A stretch of DNA of 64,000 nt, taken from positions 7,827,501 through 7,891,500 of the forward strand of contig OY756969.1 of assembly GCA_963580455.1 (NCBI GenBank), written 5' to 3'. Below are positions 34,650 to 45,816 of this stretch, piece by piece. The stretch is from Euonymus europaeus. Its lineage: Eukaryota > Streptophyta > Magnoliopsida > Celastrales > Celastraceae. The notes beneath the pieces were generated by a model. It was given only the letters and a program-made list of their open reading frames with translations. It had not been told where the DNA came from and did not search any database. The position numbers and the translations under genes were made by a program. How positions within the stretch are numbered: the first letter of the stretch is position 1; the number at the start of each line of letters is the position of its first letter.

Positions 34650-35069
34650 TGTCGATGCAAAAATCCGCACCGATGTTAGAGTTTCTTGGGTTGAGCTCAC
34701 ACAGGCTAAGTAATTGAATTGAAATTAAAACACACAACAATATACGTGGTTCGGCAAGAATGCCTACGTTCACGGTGGAGCCTGAATTTCTTATTTTTTC
34801 ATCAAATGGTTACAAAGGGTGTTATTTATACTACAGTCAAGTAACCGTTCTCCTGCTTCCTCTCCACGCATCAAGCGTGTAATCCCTGTTTGAATTTTGA
34901 AGAGCAGTTCCACTTCAATTTTGAAGGAGAGGTGAGAAGATCACGATCATCACCAGAGGCGGGGTGAGGTTATTCAAGTTACGTATGAGACTTGCAACAC
35001 GTCTCGTCGTCTTGTGCCACGTGCAGTCTCTAGGTGTCAACACGTGGCATCGCATTTTTAGGCTCCACA
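34650..35069 (-). repeat. Element B 5' LTR (420 bp)
   Basis: Copy of the 3' LTR at 27922-28345; ends CTCCACA before the CAAAT duplication. Confidence 0.93.
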
Positions 35070-35289
35070 CAAATATACTTTTGACAAAGAAGTCATGATT
35101 GAGCATGATATTGAAGTGAAATATGTGGGAGCCTCATATCTAAAAGATACAAGGAGTATGATGGGTATATATAGGGTTGTATCAAGAGAGTCAAAATCAG
35201 TTTGACTCGAAATCTCGGCAGCACCTAACCGTTATTGGCTCAGCCCGACTTAGTCCGATAATTGGATATGACAAAGTGAGGCCCATAGA

Positions 35290-36151
35290 TGTAGAGTCCG
35301 AAATCTAGAATCAACAAATTCAAATAGCTCAACTTTTAGTGGGTCCTGGTAGTCTTCACAAATATTTTGAGATGTCCAGCTCCTGTACACACTTCAAACA
35401 AAAGAATCGTGAGATCCCAAAGACTGGTTTGTGGGGGCTCGGTCGTTGGGGCTTCGACGATCAAGTCAGTTCCAAGAGGAAGAACAGACAACAACCGTGG
35501 TGGAGACCGGGAAAAGATAGACAATGTTTAAGAATTAGCTGGCTGAGACAATCCGTTTGGTGTGTGTTCTGGAGGTTATCAAATGGTGCATCCCCTTCTC
35601 CCGTGGAGGAGGAGTCTTATTTATAGTCTTTCCTCTTTCTATTTTTAGCAAGGGTATTTAAGTATTTTAGTTTTGAAAAGACACCCTGACACTGAAAGGA
35701 AAGGTCTGAATAGGAGGTGACAAGTACTTTATAACAAGTCAGGAGAAAAGGTGGTTTTGGACCAAAAGCGGCATGAACATTAAATGAAAGATACAACCTA
35801 GTCTAAGAAAAGATACCTGTAGTCTGACAGATGTGTCGGACGATCTACCTTGGGAAGGTGAAGTCCCCTCAGAACACAAGGAAGAGGCGTGCTCTGGTGT
35901 CGGCGACCTCACGAGTAGATAAGCTCTGTGATTGCTTCATCTTTGAGCTCCAGTCTCCGGCAGAACTCAGAATCAATGAGCTCCCGTGCTCATGGCTTTG
36001 GCGAACACCAGTTCAACAACAAGAGTCCGAGCTGAAGCTGGGATTCTAAGTATTTAATATGGTCAAGGCTGACTGGACCTTTGACTAGTCAAATGCTGGC
36101 TAGATACAAACTTGTCAGAGAATTGGGCTTGACCCAATTTTTGTCATTACA
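35290..36151 (-). repeat. Element C 3' LTR (862 bp)
   Basis: Near copy of 44947-45816. The minus strand has a TATA-like TATAAATAAG near 35612. Inside it, the minus strand of 36152-36173 reads CTTCAAGGAGTGGGGGACAAAC, the polypurine tract. Confidence 0.93.
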
Positions 36152-36224
36152 GTTTGTCCCCCACTCCTTGAAGTAAGTTCACTTAGTTCAAGGAGTAGAG
36201 GAAGTATCCTGCTCATGGGTACAG

Positions 36225-36500
36225 TTAACAGAGATGGTGAGTTGTCAATGTGGTAGAGTTACCAAGAGGCGAGCTAACTGTGTGACGCTACCCAGTGGCA
36301 AGCAGATGACTGAAGTTGCCAAGTGGCGAGCAGATGACTGAAGCTGCCAAGTGGCGAGCTAGTTGTAATGCGCTGCCAAGAGGCGAGCTATGTATGAGAT
36401 CAGCTGTCTAGAGGTGAGCTGTTTCTTGGGTGGCTACCAAGAGGCGAGCTGAACGTGATCTGCTGCCAAGAGGCAAGCTTTTTATGAGATTTGATGTGTT
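36225..36500. repeat. Repeats of GCTGCCAAGAGGCGAGCT upstream of the antisense gene
   Basis: About eight imperfect copies of TGCCAAGAGGCGAGCT-like words, 30-40 bp apart, between the polypurine tract and the antisense TATA box. No coding frame. They could be transcription factor sites or a simple minisatellite. Confidence 0.7.
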
Positions 36501-36793
36501 GTGGCAAGCAAAATGTGTATGAACACGTGTCCCTTTGAAACGTTCAGATACCACGTGCAAATGACAACTGTAATGATTAATATCAATTTAAGTCATGTAC
36601 GTTTCCAAGATATTAATATTGTTATCATGTCTGGGATGTCGTGTTGTAGCCGTTTTGTACTGCATCAATGATCGTGCCTTGGTCCCTGGAAAAGTAGAAC
36701 CTTGAGAAGCACAAAAACAATAATGATAGTTAATTTTTGAATTTCAACAGATAACTCGAGTTCCAAGAACGACACAAATGCCAGGAAAAAATG

Positions 36794-36802
36794 TATAAAT
36801 AG
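36794..36802 (+). promoter_or_regulatory. TATA box of the antisense gene of element C
   Basis: TATAAATAG lies about 107 bp before the ATG at 36901, on the strand opposite gag-pol. Confidence 0.6.
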
Positions 36803-36900
36803 TGAATCCGAAATTTATTCAATCACTTTTGCTTCCTCGCATTCAGAATTCAAAGGTACTATCCATTTTTCTCTCTCAACTCTTCTCTCAAGATTTATCA

Positions 36901-39132
36901 ATGGCCTCTGAAGAAGGGAATTCCGGTAGGAGGTGCGCATCAATATCCCAGCGGAGCTCAGCCTCTCTTACCTCAGGAGAAGAATCCTGCGAACAAGTAT
37001 CGCGAAGACGACCTTACCAGGCTAAGGAGGGTTTGCCATATACCTCCGTTTGTGGAGATCAAGATTCCGGAGGCAGGGGAAAGGGCAGAAAGTGTCATCC
37101 CCGACCATACCACGATATACCGGATCATGTTCAAAATCATATTCAGACTTCTCGTCTCGAGTCTGTTTGCCCAAGTGCTCTGCCACTTCAATATCGCCCC
37201 GGCCAACTACTACCAAACGCCCTGAGGATCATTATAGGGATCCAGAGCATGGCGGAGAACCTTGACCTACGCTTTGGCTTGGAGGAATTTTGCTCTACTT
37301 ACCAGGTCAAGCACAAAGTGGAAAATGGAAGGTATTACTTATCAAAGAGGGCTGGAGCTCCGGCATTGATGACATACCAGGCCTCCAATGATCACGGGGA
37401 GTACTGGAAAAAGGAGTTCTTCTTTGTAAGGGGAATCGTAGTGCTAGGGAAGGAGGAAGGGATTCCCTTAGAGTGGTGACTAGGGAGAAGTAAGTATACC
37501 TCCATCGCGCCTTTATATTTCTGTCGAAATTAATTATGATTATTTTCTTTGCAGCTGAAGATCAGAAGCTGAAGTGGCAAAAGACAAGGCGAGGTGAAAT
37601 AGTAGTATCTGCTGCAGAGTGCCAAGTAGGTGTATTCGCCAAGAGAACCAAACTACTGCGTTGTGGGCGTACTCGGGTAAACATCTAAATATACTGGGAT
37701 GACTATACTTGAACTTGTTAGAGAAAACTAACAATCCCTAACCTTGCAGATCCCAACAACATGGCACCAAAGATTTACACCACCGAGGAACTAATAGAAA
37801 TAAAGAGGGTGAAGTGCGCCAACAAGAAGAGATTGCTTAGAAGCTCCTCTTTTACTTCAGCTTCCACGCCAACTGCTCTCTTGAGAGTTGCTTCTCTCTT
37901 AGCTCGCCCTTCTGCCATCCCTTTAGATGATGAGGAGAACTTGACAAGGGGATGGGTCCCCTTCCACTGAAGGGGATCGAAGGTGTGGAAGAAAGCCCTA
38001 CCCATGTGGAAGAAGGTAGGCAGGGTAGAGAAGAGAGAGGTAAGGCGATAGCCACAAGAGTAGACACGGCGAAGAGGACGGCGCTTGTTGACGATGTTGA
38101 CCTTCCTGGGGCTTCCAAAAGAGTGAGGCTGACTGAGCCTCTAGAGACCCCTACAAGAAATGTGCCTCTCTCTGAGAAAACCATCTCTGCTTTCGCTTCC
38201 TCGCCTGCAGCTCCTCCTCAGGTGAACTTGAGTTTTCTTGGAGACATGACTTTCCTAGGGTGCAGATGGCTACCTGTAGAACTGAAGAAACTTGTGAAGC
38301 CTAAGAACTGATTTGCTACGGGAAAGATGACTGACATGGCAGTGATTGACCTCTCCTTGATGGAGATGACCAAGGTAGTTTTCTATCCCAATATTTTATT
38401 ACACAATCCCTAATACTCACGATTTATCTAACTCCAGAAAAATGTGTGTAGGCGTTAACGAGCCTTTTACACGCCCATGGCAATGTGGCTAGAGTGTGCG
38501 ACCAAGAAGGTCATTTGAAACAGACTCATCTAGAGCTGGAGATAGCAAAGAGACTCACAGAATCGGCGACCTCCAGAGTCCAAGAATTTGAGAAATTAAA
38601 TATAGAGCTGAACACACAGATCGTCAAAGCTTCGGAGCTTCATAAGACGACTGTTGCTGAGCGTGACGCTGCCAAAGCTGAGGTGGCTAGCCTATAGAGT
38701 TCCTTGCTGAAGCTCAAAGAGGTTCGTGAAAAGGAAACACACGCCCTGCTTACTGAAGTGGAAAAATTTAAAGACCTCGAAGCTGCACAACAAAAGAAAT
38801 TTGTTGAAGTGGAAGGGACCTTGGCCTCTCAACTCGCCCTCAAAGCGAGATTGTAGACCGAGGTGGCGGCTAGCAAGGGACAGATGGCAGGCGAGGTAAA
38901 TGTTCTGAAGGCTCAACCGGAGACCGAGAAGGAAAGCCATGCGAAGGAGAAATAGGAGAGCAAAATAGAGAATAAAGCTTTGAAACATGAGATGGTGATT
39001 ATAGGAGGTCTGGCTGCGACCAAGATGAAGCTTGAGCTTCTCCAAGATTTTGATGAGGGAAAATTGAACTTCTTGGATGTGGAGAAAGAGATAGCCAAGT
39101 GCAGAGAAGCTTTGAGAGAAGATGAAGACTAG
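36901..39132 (+). pseudogene. Antisense multi-exon gene of element C (putative gypsy-type transposon domain, then coiled coil)
   Basis: Starts MASEEGNSGR. After a frameshift near 36935 a second frame reads IPPFVEIKIPEAGERAESVI and RIMFKIIFRLLVSSLFAQVL, then, back in the first frame from about 37215, IIIGIQSMAENLDLRFGLEE and YWKKEFFFVRG. This follows the pattern of the PF04195-style domain also seen in element A. Likely introns (GT-AG) are about 37490-37554, 37678-37750 and 38373-38452. Next come a Ser-rich part and a long coiled coil (38485-39130) ending AKCREALREDED before TAG at 39130. In-frame stops at about 38695, 38854 and 38953 mark decay. It is convergent with pol. Its role is unknown. 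Confidence 0.72.
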
Positions 39133-39544
39133 TTGTTCCTTTTTTATTTTATGACAAGTTTTAAATTCAGTTCATGACTTTACTTTGCTTAGCTGTTTTG
39201 GATTTATTTTTAGTTTCATGTCTCTTTATTAATGTGATTGGATTTTATTATTCTATTTTAAGAATATTTAATATTTATGACAAGTTTCAAGAAAGAACAT
39301 ATATGATGAGCCCTTGATAGATAGCTCAAATAAGAGGTGCCTTTGTCATGCACTTGAGATCGCCATAGCAGTGTTTCTTCTATTCACTTGCCAATCCATG
39401 AAGCAAATAGGAACAACTCCATCCTATAGTCATGGACAAAAAGTGGTCAGATGGATTGATAAGGAGTTCGTCAACCCTCCGACGTCCAACATTACTCATC
39501 CGGATACAAAATTCTCAAGTGTTATGAAAAACAAACATCTAAAA
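39133..39544. other. Spacer between antisense gene and integrase of element C
   Basis: AT-rich, no coding frame and no strong hairpin like that of element A. Confidence 0.5.
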
Positions 39545-40540
39545 TAGTAAGGCTTAAAGTGATATAGCTTTAAATGTACAACATTCCAATTGTTGGCGAT
39601 CTCCTTGCCATCGATTTTTTGCAACTTGTAGGCGTCTTGCCTGACCGACTAGGCGATGAGATAAGGTCCTTCCCAATTGGGCCCCAGCTTGCCAGCGTTG
39701 AGATCCCTTGTGTTCTGGAAGACTTTCCTTAGAACCCAATCTCCTTCCTTGAAGGTTCTAGTCCTTACATGTTTGTTGAAATGCTCAACAGCTTTCTTCT
39801 GATAGAGAGCCATTCTAATCACAACTACCTCTCAGAACTCATCGATTGTATCCAAACTGTCATTGAGCTTAACCCCATTTGACTCCTCAATTGCCCACTG
39901 GTAGCGAGTTGAAGGTAATCCAACCACAATTAGAAGAACAGCTTCTGAACCATAAACAAGTGAGTATAGGGTCTCGCCAGTGGATGACCTCACCGTAATT
40001 CTGTAAGACCATAGCACGCCTTGTAGCTCATTTGCCTATACTCCCTTGGATTTCTCCAGACGCCTCTTCATAGTGTTCAAACGGGTTTTATTGGATGCTT
40101 CAGCTTGACCATTGGACTATGTATATCTCAGAGTAGAAAAACTAAGCTTTATCTTCCAGGTTCTGCAGAAACTCTGAAAATCATGACTAATAAATTGTGA
40201 CCCGTTGTCTGTTACTATCTCCTTGGACACCCTAAAGTGACAAATGATGTTTCTCCACACAAATTTTTGAACCCGAGCTCCAGGTAGCTTGGGAAAAGCA
40301 TCTGCCTCTATCCACTTCATGAAGTAGTCCATCAGTGTAAGGAAGTGAGTCCTTTGCCCAGACGCAGTGGGTAAGGGCCCCTCTATATCCATCCCCAACT
40401 TTATGAATGGCCAAGGTGATTGGACGGAGGTGAGCCTTTATGGAGGAAGGTGAGAAATTTGAGCATATCTCTGGCACTTATCGCACTTCTTCACATACTC
40501 CAGTGCATCTGATCTCAAAGTAGGCCAGTAATAGCCAGTC
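39545..40540 (-). pseudogene. Element C integrase
   Basis: Minus strand: MGMDIEGPLPTASGQRTHF, then a core with DYFMKWIEADAFPKLPGA and KEIVTDNGSQFISHDFQSFC (catalytic Asp in TDNG), and SNGQAEASNKTRLNTMKRRL with the third acidic residue. The C-terminal part has GDWVLRKVFQNTRDLNAGKL and GPNWEGPYLI, a GPY/F-type module. Stops occur after LRYT (about 40117), after SKGV (about 40040), after TIDEF (about 39832) and after PYLIA (about 39650). A shifted frame exists near 40400. It follows RNase H. Confidence 0.88.
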
Positions 40541-41466
40541 GTCGAGCATCTATGAGGCAGACTTCTTCCCCCGGAGTGATTTCCATATTCCCCCATTGTG
40601 GAGCTCTGCTAATACATACTCAGCCTTTTCCTTCTCAGTACACCTCAGCAAAAGACCAGAGAAATAACACTTGTACAGCTCGCCGTTTACTAGCGTGAAC
40701 CTTGCAGCCTTAGCCACTAATCTTCTCGCCGCATTGCGCTCCAATGGGAGCACGCCATTAGTAAGATATAAAACGAATTCAACTCGCCAATCCGCCTGAC
40801 TATCGTGCTCTATAGGCGAGCTTACTGGTAGCACTTCAAAACTTTGTTCTTCGCCAATGGCTGGCCACTGCAAATGAATCAAAGGTATCATACGCGGCTC
40901 GTCAGTTTGAATGGATGACCCAAGAGCTGCAAGTGCATTAGCATGAGAGTTTTCCGTCCGAGGAATTTGTGACAAAGAAAACTCTTTAAAGGAATATTTC
41001 AACTCCCTGACCACCTCCAAATAAGACAGCATCTTGAGCTCTTTAGCTTGATAATTCCCCTGAAGCCGATTCACAACTAGCTGAGAGTCCGACAATACTG
41101 AGATACTAGAAACCTTCAGACTTTTGGCGAGCTGAAGACCTGCGATCAATGCCTCATACTCTATTTCATTGTTGGTAGCTGGGAATCCACACCTAACAGC
41201 TTGCTGTATTAAATTTCCAGGTGGGGACTACAGTACCACTCCTAACCCACTGCCTTTACAATTACGTGCTCCATCAACCCACATCGTCCAACAACTAGAT
41301 AGTGGGTTGACACAGCTCGCCACCTCAACAGCAACCTCCTCGCCCATGGTAAAATCTGCAATGAAGTCGGCCAATACCTGAGATATAATAGTTGTCCTGG
41401 GTTGATAAGAAATATCATACTCGTTGAGTTCGACAGTCTATTTGAGCAGCCTCCCAGAAAATTCAA
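40541..41466 (-). pseudogene. Element C second RNase H domain
   Basis: Minus strand MWVDGARNCKGSGLGVVL (first catalytic Asp), stop at about 41229, NNEIEYEALIAGLQLAKSLK (Glu), VLSDSQLVVNRLQGNYQAKE (Asp), then RTENSHANALAALGSS. A linker follows with LVNGELYKCYFSGLLLRCTE leading to the integrase zinc-binding part (40500-40540). One frame apart from the stop. Confidence 0.87.
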
Positions 41467-42810
41467 GTTGGTGGAGAACCTTGCTTAAAGGGTAACTGGT
41501 CACTATTGAGAAGGAAAATTCAGCCCGAGTTTCCTTGCTGCTACCACCAGCGCTAGAGCTAATTTCTCCATCTGATTGTACCTCGACTCAGCACCAAGTA
41601 AACTCTTACTCACATAGTACACAAGCCATTGTGTGCTGCCTTCCTCTCTAACCAATACGGCACTCGCAGCAGCTGGCGACACAGCCAAGTATACATACAA
41701 CAATTCTCCAGCAACCGGCTTGGATAGCAAATGGGGCGAGATCAGGTACTCCTTCAATTGCTGGAAAGCTTCTTCAAACTCAGAGGTCCACTCAAAGTTG
41801 CTGGCTCTTTTAAGTGTCGTGAATAAGTGCTTGCACTTATTTGAAGACCTAGAGATAAATCTTCCTAGAGCTGCCAGCCTTCCAGTTATTCTCTGTACAT
41901 CTTTAATGCACCGTGGTGAGGGGAGGTCTAAGACAGAGCGGATCTGATTTGGATTAGCTTCAATTGCTCTTTGTGTGACCAGATAACCCAAGAACTTACC
42001 TGAGGTCACAACGAATGAGCACTTTGCTGGGTTGAGCTTCATGTTGTACTTCAAGAGCAGCTCAAAAGCTTGCTGCAGGTGTTGAGTAGCTTTCAAGGAT
42101 TTAACCAGCATATCATCTATGTACACTTCTATAGTGTCCCCTAGCAACCCAGAGAACATTTTGTTCACCAACCTCCAATAAGTTGATCCAGCATTCTTTA
42201 AACCGAATAGTATCACCTTGTAACAATAGATTCCCCTTTCTGTCATAAATGCGGTACTCTCCTGATCTTCTAGGTGCATCAAAATCTGATTATACCCTGA
42301 GTAAGCATCCATGAAGGAGAGGAGCTCGTGCCCTGCAGTAGCATCTACCATTATGTTAATATGTGGCAGAGGAAAAGGGTCCTTCGGACACGCCTTGTTG
42401 AGGTCCGTAAAATCAATACAAACTCTCCATTTGCCATTTTTTTTCTTCACGACCACCACATTTGCAAGCCAATCTGGGTACTGCACCTCCCTTTCAAAAC
42501 CATTTTCAATCAGCTTCTCCACCTCCGCATTAATCACATGATTCCTTTCTAGCGTGAACTTTCTCCTTTTTTGGCGAACTGCAGGATAGCTAGGATCGAC
42601 CTGCAACTTATGAACTGCTACCTCGGGATCAATACCAGTCATATCAGCATGAGACCAGGCAAAACAATGTTGATGTTGAGCCAAAAATTCTACAATCAAA
42701 CCCTTCAATTCTGGTGCCAGGCGCTCTCCAACAAACACTTTCCTTTTAGGGAACTCCGAGGAAATTTGTACTTCATCTAACTCCTCCATCTCTGGCTCAT
42801 TTGGCGAGTA
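41467..42810 (-). pseudogene. Element C reverse transcriptase and first RNase H-like region
   Basis: The longest intact stretch of the window's retrotransposons: 42789-41503 is open. Motifs: REVQYPDWLANVVVVKKKNG, KWRVCIDFTDLNKACPKDPF, LSFMDAYSGYNQILMHLEDQ, VILFGLKNAGSTYWRLVNKM (usual [13 protein letters not shown] is altered: PF to LF, Q to W), VYIDDMLVKS (catalytic YIDD), KFLGYLVTQRAIEANPNQI, and YYVSKSLLGAESRYNQMEKL. It breaks at 41503 (frameshift) before the RNase H. Changes at conserved positions suggest no function despite the open frame. Confidence 0.92.
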
Positions 42811-44878
42811 AATAGAGCTCCGATATTGTAATTGCTATGCCGACTCTGCGGGTTTTTTCATGGCGTTCTTATAGCAATTTCTCATAGCTAACTGCTCGCC
42901 CAAGACCTCTACCACGCCATCACAAGTACAAAATTTGAGCACCTGATGATAAGTGAAAGGAACAACCCTCATTTCGTGAATCCATGGGCGACCAACGATC
43001 ATATTGTATGCAGAAGGACAATCCACCATCACAAATTTCGTATGAGTATTTACTCCTCCAACAAAGACAGGCAAAGCGATCTCGCCCACAGAGAACTTTG
43101 ACTCGCCCCTGAATCTATACAGCACTGTTGGCTGCGGGACGATATGGTCCTCATCAATTCCCATAATATTCAGTGAACTGAGGAACAAAATATTTGCAGA
43201 GCTTCCGTCATCAACCAAGATCCTCTTCACGTGAATGTTGGCAACCTGGAGAGTGACAACCAAAGCATCATGATGAGGATGTAGAAGGCGAGCAACTTTG
43301 TTGTCCACAAACGCCATTACTTTATTTGTTACAGCTGTCAAGCACATCCACATTCTACAATAAGGATTTGCTGCTTCCCTAGCACTATGGCGAGCTGCAT
43401 AGTGAGATACCCCACTGATCCCTAATCCTCCTAACATCACATGCATGGTTGGTAGGCCATCTACCTGTTTGGCTTCTACCTTAACGCCCTTCGCATACAC
43501 TTCTTTCTCTTTCTCTATCAGCAGGTCTCTGAGGTGTCCTCTTTTCAACAGCTCAGCTACCTCAATTCTTAGAGAATTGTAGTTCTCTATATTATGGCCA
43601 TGAGTGCGGTGATAGTCATACCACTTGGAGGTGTCTGTATTGAGGAAATCTGGCTTCATCCCCACTTGACTGCATCTCCCATAGGCTTTATCACCACCAT
43701 CACCTCATGTGGCTCTATATTTAAGGAGTAATCTAGAGCTTTCCTCTGAAAATCTCGTCGAGGACCTCCTCGTCCAAACTGGCTCGGGATTGGACGGCTA
43801 TCTTGGGAGGTCATCTTCTCATCCACTAGACGAGCTCGTTTCTCCCCTTTCAAGTCGTTGCTCTACACTTTTGGTCCCAATCTCCTAGGATCCTCCTCCT
43901 AGCAGATCTTGATGGTAGCTCGTAAGATGGCGTCTTTCATAGTCTGACAGTTATACTTTGTCAACTCATACAAACCGGTGTCAAGTAAGACACCATTCTT
44001 GAAAGCTCGGAGCGTCATCTCCATATTACAATTGGGAATAGAAACTATCTCTCTATTATATCGTGTGAGGAAGCTTCTAGTTGACTCACCAGGTGTCTGC
44101 TAGATTTAAGTCATCTGAACACTTTTGTATTTCTCTACTGCTGGCAAAGTGTAGAAGAAAAACGTTCACCATCTGGGCAAAGGTAGAGATGCTGTTGTTG
44201 GGCAGACCAATGAACCACTGAAGTGCTGCTCCAGCTAAGCTTGAGCCAAAACCCTTGCACATACACGCCTCCCTGAGGTACTGAGGGATCGCCGTAGCAA
44301 GCATCTTTTGTTTATAATAGTGGCCAGGGTCAGATGTTCCCTCATAACATGCTAGGGACCATGAACCTTGGAGGTAACTCCGACGAGGCAATATGCTCTG
44401 CAAAAGGAGAATCAGCGTAACAGGTATTCGAGGTCCTCTTCAAAGGATCTGCAACCCCGGGCACTTTATTCATTCTAGCCTCTATCTCTCCTAGGCGACG
44501 AGCGAACTCATTTTCATCATTCTGCTATACCACATTCCTGCCATTCTGGCGATGAGCACTCTCTAGAGGTAGAGGTGGTGGAGTGTGTTCCCACTGATAA
44601 GATAATCCTCCAAAGACAAAATGACTACGTAAGAAGGGACTTTCTGGAGGAACGGTGCTCCCAGTAGGGACTTGCTCTATAGTTATAAATGAGGGCATAG
44701 GAGTGATAGGAGATTTATCAGCTTTAGCTCACTCCGTCGTTTCTACATGACGTTCTTCTCTTTGCCTATTGTTCTCGGCCTCAACAGACTCCAGACGAGC
44801 CATAATTTGGTAGAGCTCTTCCCTTATGGCAACCAGTTGTGCCAAAATCTCTGCCACATAGCTAGGTGTCTTAGACAT
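42811..44878 (-). pseudogene. Element C gag and protease
   Basis: Start ATG at 44878 (MSKTPSYVAEILAQLVAIRE), close to the primer site. Stops at about 44730 and 44527 follow. The gag domain has LEGTSDPGHYYKQKMLATAI and LAGAALQWFIGLPNNSISTF, then a badly broken part (43860-44086). The next open part (43665-42835) has WYDYHRTHGHNIENYNSLRI, the remnant of the nucleic-acid-binding region, and the protease VKRILVDDGSSANILFLSSL with DDG as the active-site triplet. It ends before RT at a stop near 42837. Confidence 0.87.
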
Positions 44879-44925
44879 GGTCCGCAGTTACCAAACAAAA
44901 TATTTGCTATGTAAGAATTACCAAT

Positions 44926-44946
44926 GCCCTACGGTGGGCGCCAAAT
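44926..44946 (-). other. Primer-binding site of element C
   Basis: Minus strand ATTTGGCGCCCACCGTAGGGC directly after the 5' LTR, a form known from many plant gypsy elements. Confidence 0.7.
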
Positions 44947-45816
44947 TGTTGAGCCCGAAATCTACAATCAACAAATTCGAATAGCTCAACTTTCAGTGGG
45001 TCCTGGTAGTCTTCACAAATATTTTGAGATGCCCAGCTCCTGTACACACTTCAAACAAAAGAATCGTGAGATCCCAAAGACCGGTTTGGGGGGCCCGGTC
45101 GTTGGAGCTCCGACAATCAAGTCAGTTCCAAGAGGATGAACAGACAACAACCGTGGTGGAGACCGGAAAAAGATAGACAATGTTCAAGAATTAGCTGGCT
45201 GAGATGTGGCTGAGACAGTCCATTTGGTGTGTGTTCTGGAGGTTATCAAATGTGTATCCCCTTCTCCCGTGGAGGAGGAGTCTTATTTATAGCCTTTCCT
45301 CTTTCTATTTTTAGCAAGGGTATTTAAGTATTTTAGTTTTGAAAAGACAGCCTGACACTGAAAGGAAAGGTCTGAATAGGAGGTGACAATTACTTTATAA
45401 CAAGTCAGGAGAAAATGTGGTTTTGGACCAAAAGCTGCATGAACATTAAATGAAAGATACAACCTAGTCTAAGAAAAGATACCTGCAGTCTGACGGATGT
45501 GTCGGACGGTCTACCTTGGGAAGGTGAAGTCCCCCAGGACACAGTGAAGAGGCGTGCTCTGGTGTCGGCGACCTCACGAGTGGGCGAGCTCCGTGATTGC
45601 TTCATCTTTGAGCTCTAGTCTCCGGCAGAACTCAGCATCAACGAGCTCCCGAGCTCATGGCTTTGGCGAACACCAGTTCAACAACAAGAATCCGAGCTGA
45701 AGCTGGGATTCTAAGTATTGGATATGGTCAAGGCTGACTGGACCTTTGACTAGTCAAATGCTGACTAGATACAAACTTGTTAGAGAATTGGGCTTGACCC
45801 AATTTTGGTCATTACA
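44947..45816 (-). repeat. Element C 5' LTR (870 bp)
   Basis: Near copy of 35290-36151; small indels (for example TGAGATGTGGC near 45200) account for the 8 bp difference. Confidence 0.93.

Larger units (their letters stand above)
27922..35069 (-). mobile_element. LTR retrotransposon B: gag only, pol replaced by repeat arrays
   Basis: LTRs start TGTCGATGCA and end CTCCACA in plus orientation; CAAAT duplications lie at 27917-27921 and 35070-35074. The element reads on the minus strand: 5' LTR 34650-35069, primer site TTGGCGCCGTCTGTGGG, gag 34597-31196, arrays 28400-30900, purine tract and 3' LTR. No protease, RT or integrase motif was found in 28346-31195, so it is non-autonomous. A solo LTR sits in gag. 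Confidence 0.9.
35290..45816 (-). mobile_element. LTR retrotransposon C (Ty3/gypsy, Tat-like), full length but decayed
   Basis: LTRs 35290-36151 and 44947-45816 both end TCATTACA; ATAGA duplications are at 35285-35289 and 45817-45821. It reads on the minus strand: gag from 44878, protease, RT, two RNase H regions, integrase to about 39545, then an antisense gene (36901-39132, +) and a 3' LTR. RT keeps YIDDM. It is a distinct family from A, with different LTRs but the same plan. The left neighbour B is only 220 bp away. Confidence 0.93.

Noticed and set aside
37852..38184. Minus-strand Ser-rich 110-aa protein
   Set aside because: It is the shadow of the antisense gene of element C on the other strand.
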